Below are positions 8,610 to 16,351 of a stretch of DNA of 64,000 nucleotides, piece after piece. Below the pieces are notes generated by a model. It ran no database searches and was not told the origin of the DNA. It was given only the letters and a program-made list of their open reading frames with translations. The position numbers and the translations under genes were made by a program. Within the stretch, counting starts at the first letter, position 1; every line of letters starts with the position of its first letter. The DNA lies in assembly GCF_001667505.1 (NCBI RefSeq), contig NZ_LZHZ01000008.1:1-64000 (forward strand). The letters are read 5' to 3'. This stretch comes from Mycobacterium sp. ACS1612 (lineage in GTDB: Bacteria; Actinomycetota; Actinomycetes; Mycobacteriales; Mycobacteriaceae).

Positions 8610-9751
8610 CCGTGCCGGAACTAGTCGGCACCGATTTCGGCGGACCGCGCGGCGCCGCTCTGCTGCTGCTCGGACCGTCGGTGGGCACATCGGCATCCGC
8701 GTTGTGGGGCGCCTGCGCCGAACTCCTTGCCGAACATGTGCACGTCGTCGGCTGGGATCTACCGGGACACGGCCGCAGCCCGGCGAATCGGTTCAGGATT
8801 CCGGACCTGGCCGCGGGCGTGCTCGCGCTCGCCGATCAGATCGCGCCGCGCAGCGCCTTTCACTACGCAGGCAATTCGATCGGCGGTGCTGTCGGGCTGC
8901 AACTGTTGCTCGATGCTCCACAGCGGGTGACGACGGCCGCCCTCGCGTGCACCGGCGCAGTCATCGGCAGGCCCGAGGATTGGGCATCACGGGCGGCTTC
9001 CGTGCGCGCATCGGGCACCGACGCCGTCGTCGAACTCGCGACGCAACGCTGGTTCGGCGCCGGCTTCGCCGAGCGGCGGCCCGACGTCGTCGCCACCTTG
9101 GTCGGCGCCCTGCGAGCCACCGACGACGAGTCCTATGCGCAAGCGTGTGAGGCGCTGGCGGAGTTCGACGTCAGCGAACGACTCGGCGAGATCACCACGC
9201 CGGTGCTGGCGATCGGCGGCGCCGACGACGTACCGACGCCACCTGAGTCGCTGGGACGGATTGCCTCGAGCGTCAAGGACGGTCGGATGATCGTCCTCAA
9301 CGGTGTCGGTCACCTCGCGCCCGCGGAAGCCCCAGGCCGGATCGCCCGTCTGATCATCGGCCACCTGGCACCGAGAGATCCCGTCTACAACGCGGGCATG
9401 GCGGTGCGCCGCGAGGTGCTCGGCGACTCGCACGTCAACCGCGCGATCGCGGGCACCACCGAGTTCACCGCCGAGTTCCAGGACCTGATCACCCGCTACG
9501 CGTGGGGCACCATCTGGACGCGGCCGGGACTCGACCGCCGCGCCCGTTCGATGATCACGTTGACCGCCATGGTGGCCCGCGGCCACCACGAAGAGTTGGC
9601 GATGCACGTGCGCGCCGCGCTCCGCAACGGCCTCAGCAGCGACGAGATCAAGGAGGTGCTGTTGCAGTCCGCGATCTATTGCGGCGTGCCGGACGCCAAT
9701 ACCGCGTTTCGGATCGCGAACAGAGTGCTCGCCGAGGAGGCAGACGCGTGA
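8606..9751 (+). CDS. pcaL: fused 3-oxoadipate enol-lactonase / 4-carboxymuconolactone decarboxylase (PcaL)
   Basis: 381 residues joining two enzymes of the same pathway. Residues 1-~252 are an alpha/beta hydrolase with the nucleophile elbow AGNSIGGAVG (Ser91), an acid in GGADDVPTPPE and the His in GVGHLAP; this is enol-lactonase PcaD. Residues ~253-381 are a carboxymuconolactone decarboxylase domain (PcaC) with YNAGMAVRREVLGD and LLQSAIYCGVPDANTAF. The order PcaD-PcaC is the PcaL fusion known from actinobacteria such as Rhodococcus. It turns 4-carboxymuconolactone into 3-oxoadipate in two steps. Overlaps pcaB and the next gene by four bases each. Confidence 0.93.
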   Translation: MTVPELVGTDFGGPRGAALLLLGPSVGTSASALWGACAELLAEHVHVVGWDLPGHGRSPANRFRIPDLAAGVLALADQIAPRSAFHYAGNSIGGAVGLQLLLDAPQRVTTAALACTGAVIGRPEDWASRAASVRASGTDAVVELATQRWFGAGFAERRPDVVATLVGALRATDDESYAQACEALAEFDVSERLGEITTPVLAIGGADDVPTPPESLGRIASSVKDGRMIVLNGVGHLAPAEAPGRIARLIIGHLAPRDPVYNAGMAVRREVLGDSHVNRAIAGTTEFTAEFQDLITRYAWGTIWTRPGLDRRARSMITLTAMVARGHHEELAMHVRAALRNGLSSDEIKEVLLQSAIYCGVPDANTAFRIANRVLAEEADA

Positions 9752-10095
9752 GTCGCACCGTGATCTGCGAGTCGGCCGCCGAGGCGGTCGACGGCATCCG
9801 CGACGGATCAACGGTTCTGGTCGGAGGATTCGGCATGGCCGGGATGCCCACCACGCTGATCGACGCATTGATAGAACAGGGCGCCCGCGATCTGACCATC
9901 GTCAGCAACAACGCGGGCAACGGAGACACCGGTCTGGCCGCGCTGCTGGCCGCAGGGCGCGTGCGCAAAGTGATTTGTTACTTTCCCCGCCAATCGGATT
10001 CGCACTTGTTCGACGCTCTGTACCGACGCGGCGAGGTGGCCCTAGAAGTCGGCATGGACGAATTGGCAGACCGGATGGGCATCGAATTGCGATAG
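9748..10095 (+). pseudogene. pcaI: truncated 3-oxoadipate CoA-transferase alpha subunit
   Basis: Begins exactly as PcaI should: GTG overlapping the pcaL stop, then VGGFGMAGMP, ARDLTIVSNNAGNGDTGLAALL and FPRQSDSHLFDALYRRG, about residues 1-97. It then runs into 18 divergent residues (ending ADRMGIELR) and a stop after 115 codons, about half the usual ~230-residue length. The C-terminal half is missing, and no pcaJ or thiolase pcaF follows. The next gene, on the other strand, begins five bases later. I read this as a deletion junction. The short tail might derive from another gene, but it is too short to assign. Confidence 0.8.
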
Positions 10096-10099
10096 TTCC

Positions 10100-10855
10100 C
10101 TAGGTGTACGCGTCGATGCCGAGTTTGACGGCCAGCGCGACGCCGGCGATGCCGATCACGGCGCGCAGTGGCGTCGCAGGCGTATGCCGCACCACGATCG
10201 GACCCAGGCGTGAACCGACCAGGCATCCGACGCCCAGCGCAAGCACCGCAGCCCAGTGCACGGGGGCCAGCGCTGCGAACATCAATGCCGCCACACCGTT
10301 GGCGATCCCGAGGATCACGTTCTTGCCCGCGTTGGCATGCGCCAGTGTGGCTTGGCCGGCACGCAACAGCAGTGCAAGCAGCAGCACACCCGCTGCGGCG
10401 CCGAAATAGCCGCCGTAGATACAGATGACAAAGATGGCGCCGGCCTCGAGAAGCGTCGCGACCGTGTGGCGACGGTGATCGGCGATGCGGGCATGCTGGT
10501 TGCCGCGGCGCGGAATCAGGATCGCAAGTGACGCCAACCCGAGGAGGATCGGCACCACCTTCTCGAAACCGTCCGCCGGCGTGGACAACAGCAACGCGGC
10601 GCCCGCCGCGCCTGCGAGTGCGGCCACCGGCGCGATGCGGGCGATCCACTTACCCTGACCCTCGAGCTCAGGTCGCGATCCCAACACCGACCCGACACCG
10701 TTGAACACCAGCGCAACCGTGTTGGTGACGTTGGCCGTCACCGGCGGCAGCCCGACAAGCAGAAGCGCCGGATACGTGGCCACCGACGCGAGGCCGGCGA
10801 TGCTGCCGGTCAGCCCGCCCAGCACGCCCGCGCCGCCCAAGAATAGCCAGTCCAC
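10100..10855 (-). CDS. TSUP-family (TauE/SafE-type) membrane permease
   Basis: 251 residues, mostly hydrophobic, with about eight predicted membrane segments arranged as two repeats. Each repeat opens with the family pattern: GGLTGSIAGLASVATYPALLLVGLPP with TNTVAL, and later YGGYFGAAAGVLLLALLL with NAGKNVILG. TSUP proteins move sulfite, sulfoacetate or other organosulfur anions or C2/C3 carboxylates. GTG start. It sits against the broken end of pcaI and may have arrived with that rearrangement. Substrate unknown. Confidence 0.85.
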   Translation of the reverse strand: MDWLFLGGAGVLGGLTGSIAGLASVATYPALLLVGLPPVTANVTNTVALVFNGVGSVLGSRPELEGQGKWIARIAPVAALAGAAGAALLLSTPADGFEKVVPILLGLASLAILIPRRGNQHARIADHRRHTVATLLEAGAIFVICIYGGYFGAAAGVLLLALLLRAGQATLAHANAGKNVILGIANGVAALMFAALAPVHWAAVLALGVGCLVGSRLGPIVVRHTPATPLRAVIGIAGVALAVKLGIDAYT

Positions 10856-10957
10856 GGCAGATACCTGACTACGCGTGCGAGCCGAATGTCAATTCGAGGA
10901 CACCGGGCTATGGATAGACAATTGGTCCATCAGCCCATCGCGGCTACCATCGTGTCA

Positions 10958-12466
10958 ATGGGGCGCGGCCGCCGGCGGAAGTTTCTGGTGCTCGGCATCT
11001 GCTGTATGAGCGTGCTGATCGTCAGCATGGACACCACGATCGTCAACGTCGCGTTGCCGTCGATCAGCGCAGAATTCGACGCCCCGATCTCCGGGTTGCA
11101 GTGGACCATCGACGCGTACGTCGTCGTGCTCGCCAGTTTCCTGTTGCTGTCCGGATCGACCGCGGATCGGGTCGGTCGGCGCCGCACCTTCCAGATCGGG
11201 CTGACGATCTTCGTCGGCGCATCACTGCTGTGCAGCCTGGCGCCGTCGGTGGGCTGGCTGGTCGCCTTCCGGATGCTGCAGGCGCTCGGCGGATCGATGC
11301 TCAATCCGGTGGCGATGTCGATCATCGCGAACGTCTTCACCGAGCCACGCGACCGCGCCCGTGCGATCGGCATCTGGGGCGGCGTGTTGGGGATCGGCAT
11401 CGCTATCGGTCCGCTTGTCGGCGGCATGCTCGTCGAACTGCTCGACTGGCGGGCCATCTTCTGGATCAACCTGCCGATAGGAGCGGTCGCGTTGGGCGCC
11501 GCGGCGCTATTCGTGCCGGAATCCCGCTCACCGCAACCGCGCCGGTTCGACCCAATTGGTCAGGTGGCGATGGTGGTGATGTTGGCCAGTTGCGTCTACG
11601 CCATCATCGAGGCGCAGCATGCGGGTTGGGTTTCCGCGCAGACGCTTTCGCTGTTCGGCCTCGCCGCCGCCGCGCTCACCGTGCTGTTGGTCCACGAACC
11701 GCGGCGCACCGACCCGCTGATCGAACTGCGCTTCTTCCGCAGTGTGCCGTTCTCCGGTGCGACGCTGATCGCGATCTGCGCCTTCGGTGCGTTCGGCGGT
11801 TTCCTGTTCATGAACACCCTTTACCTGCAGACGATTCGCGGGTTGTCGCCGCTGCAGGCGGGCCTGTGCACCGTGCCGCTCGGCCTGACTGTGCTGCTGT
11901 GTTCGCCGCTCTCCGGCCGTGCCGTTGGCAGATTCGGTCCACGGCCGTCACTGCTGCTTGCCGGAACGATGATCTGCATCGGTGCGACCATGCTGCTGTT
12001 CCTCAGCGTCCACACTCCGCTCGGTTTCGTGCTGGCCAGTTATCTCGCCTTCGGTGTGGGGCAGGGCACGGTGAACGCGCCGATCACCAACACCGCGGTA
12101 TCGGGGATGCCACGCAGCCATGCAGGGGTGGCCGCCGCGGTCGCGACGACCAGCCGCAACATCGGCACCAGTCTCGGAGTCGCGATCGTCGGATCGATTC
12201 TGAGCTCCCACATTTCGGCTATGAACGCGTCGGCGTTCATCGCCGCCACCCGTCCGGCATTGGTTGTGATCGTCGGCTTCGGTTTGATGGTCCTCGTCGT
12301 CGGCGCGGCCACTACAGGCGCGAGGGCGCGCCGCACCACAGAACGGATCGCCCATCTGTTCCCCGAGGGCGAGTCAGCGGGTGCCTTGGGCGGCGACCTC
12401 GGCGATACCCGCCGCGGCGCGGGCCGGATCGAGGTAAACGCCGCCGGCCACCAACGGCCGCAATGA
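10958..12466 (+). CDS. DHA2-family (EmrB/QacA-like) MFS multidrug exporter
   Basis: About 502 residues with 14 predicted membrane segments. Hallmarks are SMDTTIVNVALPSI in TM1 (motif D1), LSGSTADRVGRRRTFQ (motif A), RMLQALGGSMLNPVAMSIIANVF (motif B) and GPLVGGMLVELLDWRAIFWINLPIG (motif C), all typical of drug/proton antiporters. The start is uncertain: in-frame ATGs 72 and 48 bases upstream exist, but the chosen one directly precedes the basic N-terminus and TM1. The last ~90 bases overlap the 3' end of the convergent phosphoglycerate-mutase gene, so the C-terminal tail is encoded antisense to that enzyme. Confidence 0.88.
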   Translation: MGRGRRRKFLVLGICCMSVLIVSMDTTIVNVALPSISAEFDAPISGLQWTIDAYVVVLASFLLLSGSTADRVGRRRTFQIGLTIFVGASLLCSLAPSVGWLVAFRMLQALGGSMLNPVAMSIIANVFTEPRDRARAIGIWGGVLGIGIAIGPLVGGMLVELLDWRAIFWINLPIGAVALGAAALFVPESRSPQPRRFDPIGQVAMVVMLASCVYAIIEAQHAGWVSAQTLSLFGLAAAALTVLLVHEPRRTDPLIELRFFRSVPFSGATLIAICAFGAFGGFLFMNTLYLQTIRGLSPLQAGLCTVPLGLTVLLCSPLSGRAVGRFGPRPSLLLAGTMICIGATMLLFLSVHTPLGFVLASYLAFGVGQGTVNAPITNTAVSGMPRSHAGVAAAVATTSRNIGTSLGVAIVGSILSSHISAMNASAFIAATRPALVVIVGFGLMVLVVGAATTGARARRTTERIAHLFPEGESAGALGGDLGDTRRGAGRIEVNAAGHQRPQ

Positions 12467-13120
12467 ATCGTCGAGGTCATAGCGCAGCGGGACGCCGGTG
12501 GGAATGTGCAGCGCGCTCACCTGCTGCGGTGTCAGACCGTCCAGATGCATGCACATTGCCCGAAGCGAATTGCCATGGGCCACTACCAGGGTGGCGTGCC
12601 CGGCGGAGAGATCCGCGGCAATCGCGTCCTGCCAGTACGGCACCAGCCTGCGCCGGACGGCCGCCAGCGACTCGGTGGCGGGCAGTTCGTGCGCAGGCAA
12701 CGCGCCATAACGCGGGTCCCGTCGGGGATGCTGTGGATGGTCAGGGCTCAGCGCGGGCGGAGCCAGGTGATACGACCGTCGCCAGTCGGCGTAGATCTGC
12801 GCGCCGAACTCCCTGCGGACCTCGCTGCGGCGCCGGCCCTGCAACGCCCCGTAGTGGCGCTCGTTGAGCCGCCAGCTCCGTCGCACCGGAATACCCGAAT
12901 CGGTCTCGGCGACAACGATATCGGCGGTCTCGACCGCACGGGTCAGCAACGAGGTGTGCACGGTGCCGACGGAGATGCCCGCATCGCGGATCAAAGTGCC
13001 CGCCGCGGCAGCCTGATCACGGCCGCGGTTGGTCAGTGGGAAGTCGAGCCAGCCTCCGAACACGTCGTCGGCGTTGGCGGTGCTCTCGCCGTGCCGGAGC
13101 AGCACCAGAACGCGGCTCAT
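12374..13120 (-). CDS. 2,3-bisphosphoglycerate-dependent phosphoglycerate mutase-like protein
   Basis: 248 residues of the histidine phosphatase superfamily. The phospho-acceptor motif LRHGES begins near residue 8, FGGWLDFPLTNRGRDQA follows, then RLNERHYGALQGRRR (Glu/Arg of the mutase group) and VVAHGNSLRAMCMHLD with the second catalytic His. This is the GpmA layout. The ATG overlaps the rpiB stop (ATGA), so the two form an operon. Because mycobacteria have a housekeeping Gpm elsewhere, this may be a second copy or act on another phosphate ester. It converges on and overlaps the MFS gene. Confidence 0.85.
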   Translation of the reverse strand: MSRVLVLLRHGESTANADDVFGGWLDFPLTNRGRDQAAAAGTLIRDAGISVGTVHTSLLTRAVETADIVVAETDSGIPVRRSWRLNERHYGALQGRRRSEVRREFGAQIYADWRRSYHLAPPALSPDHPQHPRRDPRYGALPAHELPATESLAAVRRRLVPYWQDAIAADLSAGHATLVVAHGNSLRAMCMHLDGLTPQQVSALHIPTGVPLRYDLDDSLRPLVAGGVYLDPARAAAGIAEVAAQGTR

Positions 13121-13572
13121 ATCAGCGACTCCCCGCGTTCGAGTGCGCTGATCTGGTCCACACGCAACTGGTGGCGGCCGCCTTTGAACGCGGTGGTGAG
13201 CCACACCTGCAAAATGCGCTCGGCCAGGTCGGGGGCCACCACCTTGACGCCCATCACCAGGACGTTGGCGTCGTTGTGCGCACGCGCGATCTCGGCGGTG
13301 AAGACACAGTGGCACAGGGCAGCCCGCACGCCGGAGATCTTGTTCGCCGCGATCTGTTCACCGCAGCCGCTGCCGCCGAGTATTACTCCGAAGTCGTCGT
13401 CGCCGCCGACCACTCGCGATCCGACGTCCGCGCACAGCGGTGGGTAGTCCGCGACCTCGCCGTCGTCGTGCACTCCGCGATCGTCCACCTGGTGCCCGCG
13501 CTCGCGCAGCCAAGCCGCGAGGCGCGATTTCATCGATACGGCGTTGTGGTCGGCGGCGATCGCGATGCGCAT
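13117..13572 (-). CDS. rpiB: RpiB/LacAB-family sugar-phosphate isomerase
   Basis: 151 residues. The N-terminus MRIAIAADHNAVSMK and the phosphate loop GGSGCGEQIAANKISGVRAAL, followed by AHNDANVLVMG, are the RpiB signature, with Cys in the catalytic loop. RpiB interconverts ribose 5-phosphate and ribulose 5-phosphate; relatives act on other aldose phosphates. It is divergent from the ferredoxin gene, and the 125-base spacer holds two TGGT-N3-ACCA sites, one 42 bases from this ATG, so it may share the control of the catabolic island. A diverged paralogue with an altered sugar substrate is possible. Confidence 0.8.
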   Translation of the reverse strand: MRIAIAADHNAVSMKSRLAAWLRERGHQVDDRGVHDDGEVADYPPLCADVGSRVVGGDDDFGVILGGSGCGEQIAANKISGVRAALCHCVFTAEIARAHNDANVLVMGVKVVAPDLAERILQVWLTTAFKGGRHQLRVDQISALERGESLI

Positions 13573-13613
13573 GTGACGGTCCTAGTGGTCGCAACATCCA
13601 GGCAGTGGCCTTA

Positions 13614-13624
13614 TGGTAACACCA
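13614..13624. promoter_or_regulatory. GntR/FadR-type operator TGGT-AAC-ACCA
   Basis: Perfect inverted repeat TGGTAACACCA, extended to TATGGT/ACCATA. It is one of two such sites between rpiB and the ferredoxin gene, 51 bases centre to centre from the other. The pattern equals the known E. coli FadR core TGGT-N3-ACCA and recurs before other genes of the island. Confidence 0.65.
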
Positions 13625-13664
13625 TAGGCCTTGAGGTACCCGCCCGTCATCAGCTAAGGTAGAA

Positions 13665-13675
13665 TGGTTAGACCA
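13665..13675. promoter_or_regulatory. GntR/FadR-type operator TGGT-TAG-ACCA
   Basis: Perfect inverted repeat with ATGGT/ACCAT arms, ending 22 bases before the ferredoxin ATG. That places it over or just after the likely core promoter, a position suited to repression. Same core as at 13614, 26199 and 32946. Confidence 0.7.
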
Positions 13676-13697
13676 TCACTTCAGTCCTGGAGATTGC

Positions 13698-14018
13698 ATG
13701 CCGAAGGTCGTCTTCATCACCCTCGACGGTGCCCAGCGCGTCGTCGACGCCAATGCCGGTGAGTCGGTCATGTCCGTCGCCGTGCGCAACGGCATCGCCG
13801 GCATCATCGGCGAATGCGGGGGCAACTGCAGTTGCGCCACTTGCCACGTCTACGTCGACGACGAGTTCGCGTCGAGAGTCGGCGGTGCGAAGGACATGGA
13901 GGACGACCTTCTCGACCTCGGCGTCGCGGACCGCCGGCAAACCAGCAGGCTGTCCTGTCAGATCGCGGTTACCGACGCGCTCGACGGCCTCACCGTCCAC
14001 GTACCGGCGGAGCAGTGA
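13698..14018 (+). CDS. [2Fe-2S] ferredoxin
   Basis: 106 residues, cytosolic electron carrier of the adrenodoxin/putidaredoxin type. Cluster ligands are the Cys of GECGGNCSCATCHVY (C-x5-C-x2-C) and the later Cys of RLSCQI. This class feeds P450s or Rieske oxygenases. It stands two bases before its reductase and shares the operator type of the Rieske oxygenase gene about 24 kb away, so I infer it is the electron donor of that oxygenase. Ribosome-binding site CTGGAG precedes the ATG. Confidence 0.92.
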   Translation: MPKVVFITLDGAQRVVDANAGESVMSVAVRNGIAGIIGECGGNCSCATCHVYVDDEFASRVGGAKDMEDDLLDLGVADRRQTSRLSCQIAVTDALDGLTVHVPAEQ

Positions 14019-14020
14019 CG

Positions 14021-15274
14021 ATGCCGGCGGGCACCCTGATCATCGGGGCCAGTCAAGCGGGGCTGCAATTGGCGGTGTCGCTGCGCGATGCGGGTGAGAC
14101 CGACCCGATCACCCTCGTCGGCGCCGAACCGTACGCGCCCTATCAACGGCCGCCGTTGTCCAAGGCCTATCTGCACGGCAACACGGAACTCGAGCAGCTG
14201 TGGCTGCGGGCGCCGGAGGTGCTTGCCGGGCAGGACATCACGTTGATCACCGGTGAACGCGTCGAGAAGGTCGATCTGTATGCCGGCGGCCCCCCAGGAA
14301 CGGCAAGGACCGCCAGCGGGCGAGTGCTCGACTTCGATCGGCTGGCGCTGACGGTCGGCGCGCGACCGCGGCAGCTGACCGTGCCGGGCGCCAATCTCGA
14401 CGGCGTCACCTATCTGCGCACCGCCGACGACGCCACGGTGCTGCGGGCGCTGCAGTCCGACGCCGAGTCGGTGGTGGTGATCGGCGGCGGCTTCATCGGA
14501 CTCGAGGCGGCCGCGGTCGCCCGCACGCAGGGCAAGGCGGTGACCGTCGTCGAGGCGGCCGACCGGCTGATCGGTCGCGCGGTGGCGCCCGTGGTGTCGG
14601 AGTTCTACCGTGGCGCCCACATCGGCCGCGGCGTCGACGTCAGGCTCGGCACGAAGGTGATTTCGCTTGGCGGCAAGCGCAACCGGGTGCAGGTCGTCAC
14701 GCTGGCCGACGGCAGCCAGATCCCGGCGGACCTGGTCATCGTCGGCATCGGGGTCGAACCGTGCACCGAACTGGCGCGCCAACTCGGGCTCGCGTCCGCC
14801 GGCGGCATCGTCGTCGACCGGTTCGCCCGCACGAGTAATCCCACCGTGGTCGCCGCGGGCGACTGCACGGTGCAGCCCCACCCACTCACCGGCGAGGGCA
14901 GGGTGCGGCTGGAATCGGTGCAGAACGCGATCAGCCAGGCCAAGACCGCGGCGGCGACACTGATGGGCCAACGGGTACCGAACGAGGCCGTGCCGTGGTT
15001 CTGGTCGGACCAGTACGACCTCAAACTCCAAATCGCAGGCCTGTCAGCGGGACACGACGAGTACGTGGTGCGCGGCGACATCGCGGCGGAGTCTTTCTCG
15101 GTGCTGTACTACCGCGACGACGCGCTACTGGCGGTGGATGCCGTCAACATGCCGGGTGACTACATGGCGGTCCGCAAGGCGCTCAGCCTGGGCGCGACCA
15201 TTCATGCCGGCGCCGCGGCGGACAGCAAGGTCGCGCTGCGTGATCTGATCGTTCCGCAGGCGATCGGCGCCTAG
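14021..15274 (+). CDS. NAD(P)H-dependent ferredoxin reductase
   Basis: 417 residues of the putidaredoxin-reductase/RhdA4 family. The N-terminal FAD site reads GTLIIGASQAGLQLA with APYQRPPLSK; the central nucleotide-binding GGGFIGLEAAAVA lies near residue 156; the second FAD motif is NPTVVAAGDC. The C-terminal ~100 residues carry FWSDQYDLKLQIAG, typical of ferredoxin reductases. It reduces the ferredoxin encoded two bases upstream. A hairpin follows the stop. Confidence 0.92.
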   Translation: MPAGTLIIGASQAGLQLAVSLRDAGETDPITLVGAEPYAPYQRPPLSKAYLHGNTELEQLWLRAPEVLAGQDITLITGERVEKVDLYAGGPPGTARTASGRVLDFDRLALTVGARPRQLTVPGANLDGVTYLRTADDATVLRALQSDAESVVVIGGGFIGLEAAAVARTQGKAVTVVEAADRLIGRAVAPVVSEFYRGAHIGRGVDVRLGTKVISLGGKRNRVQVVTLADGSQIPADLVIVGIGVEPCTELARQLGLASAGGIVVDRFARTSNPTVVAAGDCTVQPHPLTGEGRVRLESVQNAISQAKTAAATLMGQRVPNEAVPWFWSDQYDLKLQIAGLSAGHDEYVVRGDIAAESFSVLYYRDDALLAVDAVNMPGDYMAVRKALSLGATIHAGAAADSKVALRDLIVPQAIGA

Positions 15275-15294
15275 TCGGCAACGGCGGTCGCGCC

Positions 15295-15347
15295 AGGCCG
15301 CAGTTATCGCGAGGAAGTGCGAGTGAGCCGCACGCTAACTGCGGCCT
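15295..15347. terminator. bidirectional hairpin between convergent genes
   Basis: Perfect 12-base arms AGGCCGCAGTTA (15295-15306) and TAACTGCGGCCT (15336-15347) enclose a loop with a further GTGCG/CGCAC stem. It lies between the stops of the convergent ferredoxin reductase and decarboxylase-like genes, where it can end transcription from both sides. No U-tract is needed by many mycobacterial terminators. Confidence 0.6.
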
Positions 15348-15353
15348 CGCGGA

Positions 15354-16265
15354 TCACTCGACGTCGGCGAACATCTCGTCGATGTCGACGGGACGGGTCA
15401 AGATCCGTTGCTGCATGGCGAATTCCATCAACTGCTCGAGCATCGGGCGGTTCGCTTCGATGCCGTAGGGCAGCGGATCGGCTCCGGTGAGTTGCAGCAC
15501 CGGCGAAAGCACGCGATCGGTGAGGGCGCCGTCGCGCAACTGGGCGACGTAGCGTTGTTTCGCCTCGCTGAACGCATCGAACACCGCGCGTGCCACCTTC
15601 GGATAGCGCTGCAGCACGGAGTCTTTCACCACGATCAGATGGTTTATCGGGTAGAAGGCGCGCTCACGCAGGGCGCGGATGGCGGCGTCGTCCGAGTCGG
15701 GGATCAGCGGTGCGACGTCGGGATGCGGCACGTCGACACCGATCACGGCGTCGATCTCGTTGTTGATCAGCATGTCCGCGAGGTCACCGTTGGCCGGTTC
15801 CACGTTGGCGGGCGGCACGTACGACGTCACATGCTCGTCGCCGGACAGCACCCACCGCACACTTTGCAGGTCGACGCCGAACTCGCTGGCGAGAATGCCG
15901 CGGGCCCAGACACCGGTGGTCACGGTGTAACCGCGGTTGACCCCGACGCGGCGACCCTCGAGGTCCTTCGGGGTGCGGATGGCAGACTTGGTGTTGTACC
16001 GGATCGCGCCGTGGTGGAAGCCGCGCACCAGGAAGATGGGCAGCGCGGTGAATGCGACGCCGTGCTCGCGGGCGGTCAGATAGGTGGTCAGCGCCATCTC
16101 GCTGACGTCGAATTCCAGCGAGCGCACCATCCGGCGAAACCCCTTGACCAACACCGGAATTTCCTCGAACTGAAACGAGAAGCCGGTCGGGGTCACCGAG
16201 CCGTCCTTGAGCGCCTGGTTGGCCCCCTGGGTTCGGGTGACTGTGGTCAACACAGGTTCAGACAT
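15354..16265 (-). CDS. cytosolic NMT1/Pht5-family protein, decarboxylase-like paralogue 1
   Basis: 303 residues with a periplasmic-binding-protein-like fold. It lacks a signal peptide or lipobox, so it is not a secreted binding protein. It is clearly paralogous to the Pht5-like protein at 19192: both have FDV(S/A)EM, then ALP(I/V)F, a PKDLEGRRVGV / PSDLRGKRV block, TTGVWARGIL / TAGVWIRGIL and a late YPINHL / FPIMHV segment. 4,5-Dihydroxyphthalate decarboxylase belongs to this family, so a decarboxylase acting on a related dihydroxy acid is my inference. It is shorter and more diverged than its paralogue. A GGAG Shine-Dalgarno supports the ATG. It is divergent from the dehydrogenase gene across a degenerate operator. 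Confidence 0.6.
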   Translation of the reverse strand: MSEPVLTTVTRTQGANQALKDGSVTPTGFSFQFEEIPVLVKGFRRMVRSLEFDVSEMALTTYLTAREHGVAFTALPIFLVRGFHHGAIRYNTKSAIRTPKDLEGRRVGVNRGYTVTTGVWARGILASEFGVDLQSVRWVLSGDEHVTSYVPPANVEPANGDLADMLINNEIDAVIGVDVPHPDVAPLIPDSDDAAIRALRERAFYPINHLIVVKDSVLQRYPKVARAVFDAFSEAKQRYVAQLRDGALTDRVLSPVLQLTGADPLPYGIEANRPMLEQLMEFAMQQRILTRPVDIDEMFADVE

Positions 16266-16310
16266 CGTTGGCTCTCCGTCCCTGGTCGTCGCGACCGTGG
16301 TTTGGTACAT

Positions 16311-16321
16311 TGGCATGACCA
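16311..16321. promoter_or_regulatory. near-consensus operator TGGC-ATG-ACCA
   Basis: One mismatch to TGGT-N3-ACCA, between two divergent island genes (46 and 31 bases from their starts). The same spot also forms an inverted repeat TGGCAT-N7-ATGCCA to 16329. Position and similarity support a GntR site; weaker than the perfect copies. Confidence 0.45.
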
Positions 16322-16351
16322 TAATGCCATATGGGTCGACGAAGGAGACAG

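Noticed and set aside
10909..10935. Further TGGT-like operator before the MFS exporter gene.
   Set aside because: Only partial half-sites (TGGATAGACAA, ATTGGTCC); too degenerate to count with the other sites.
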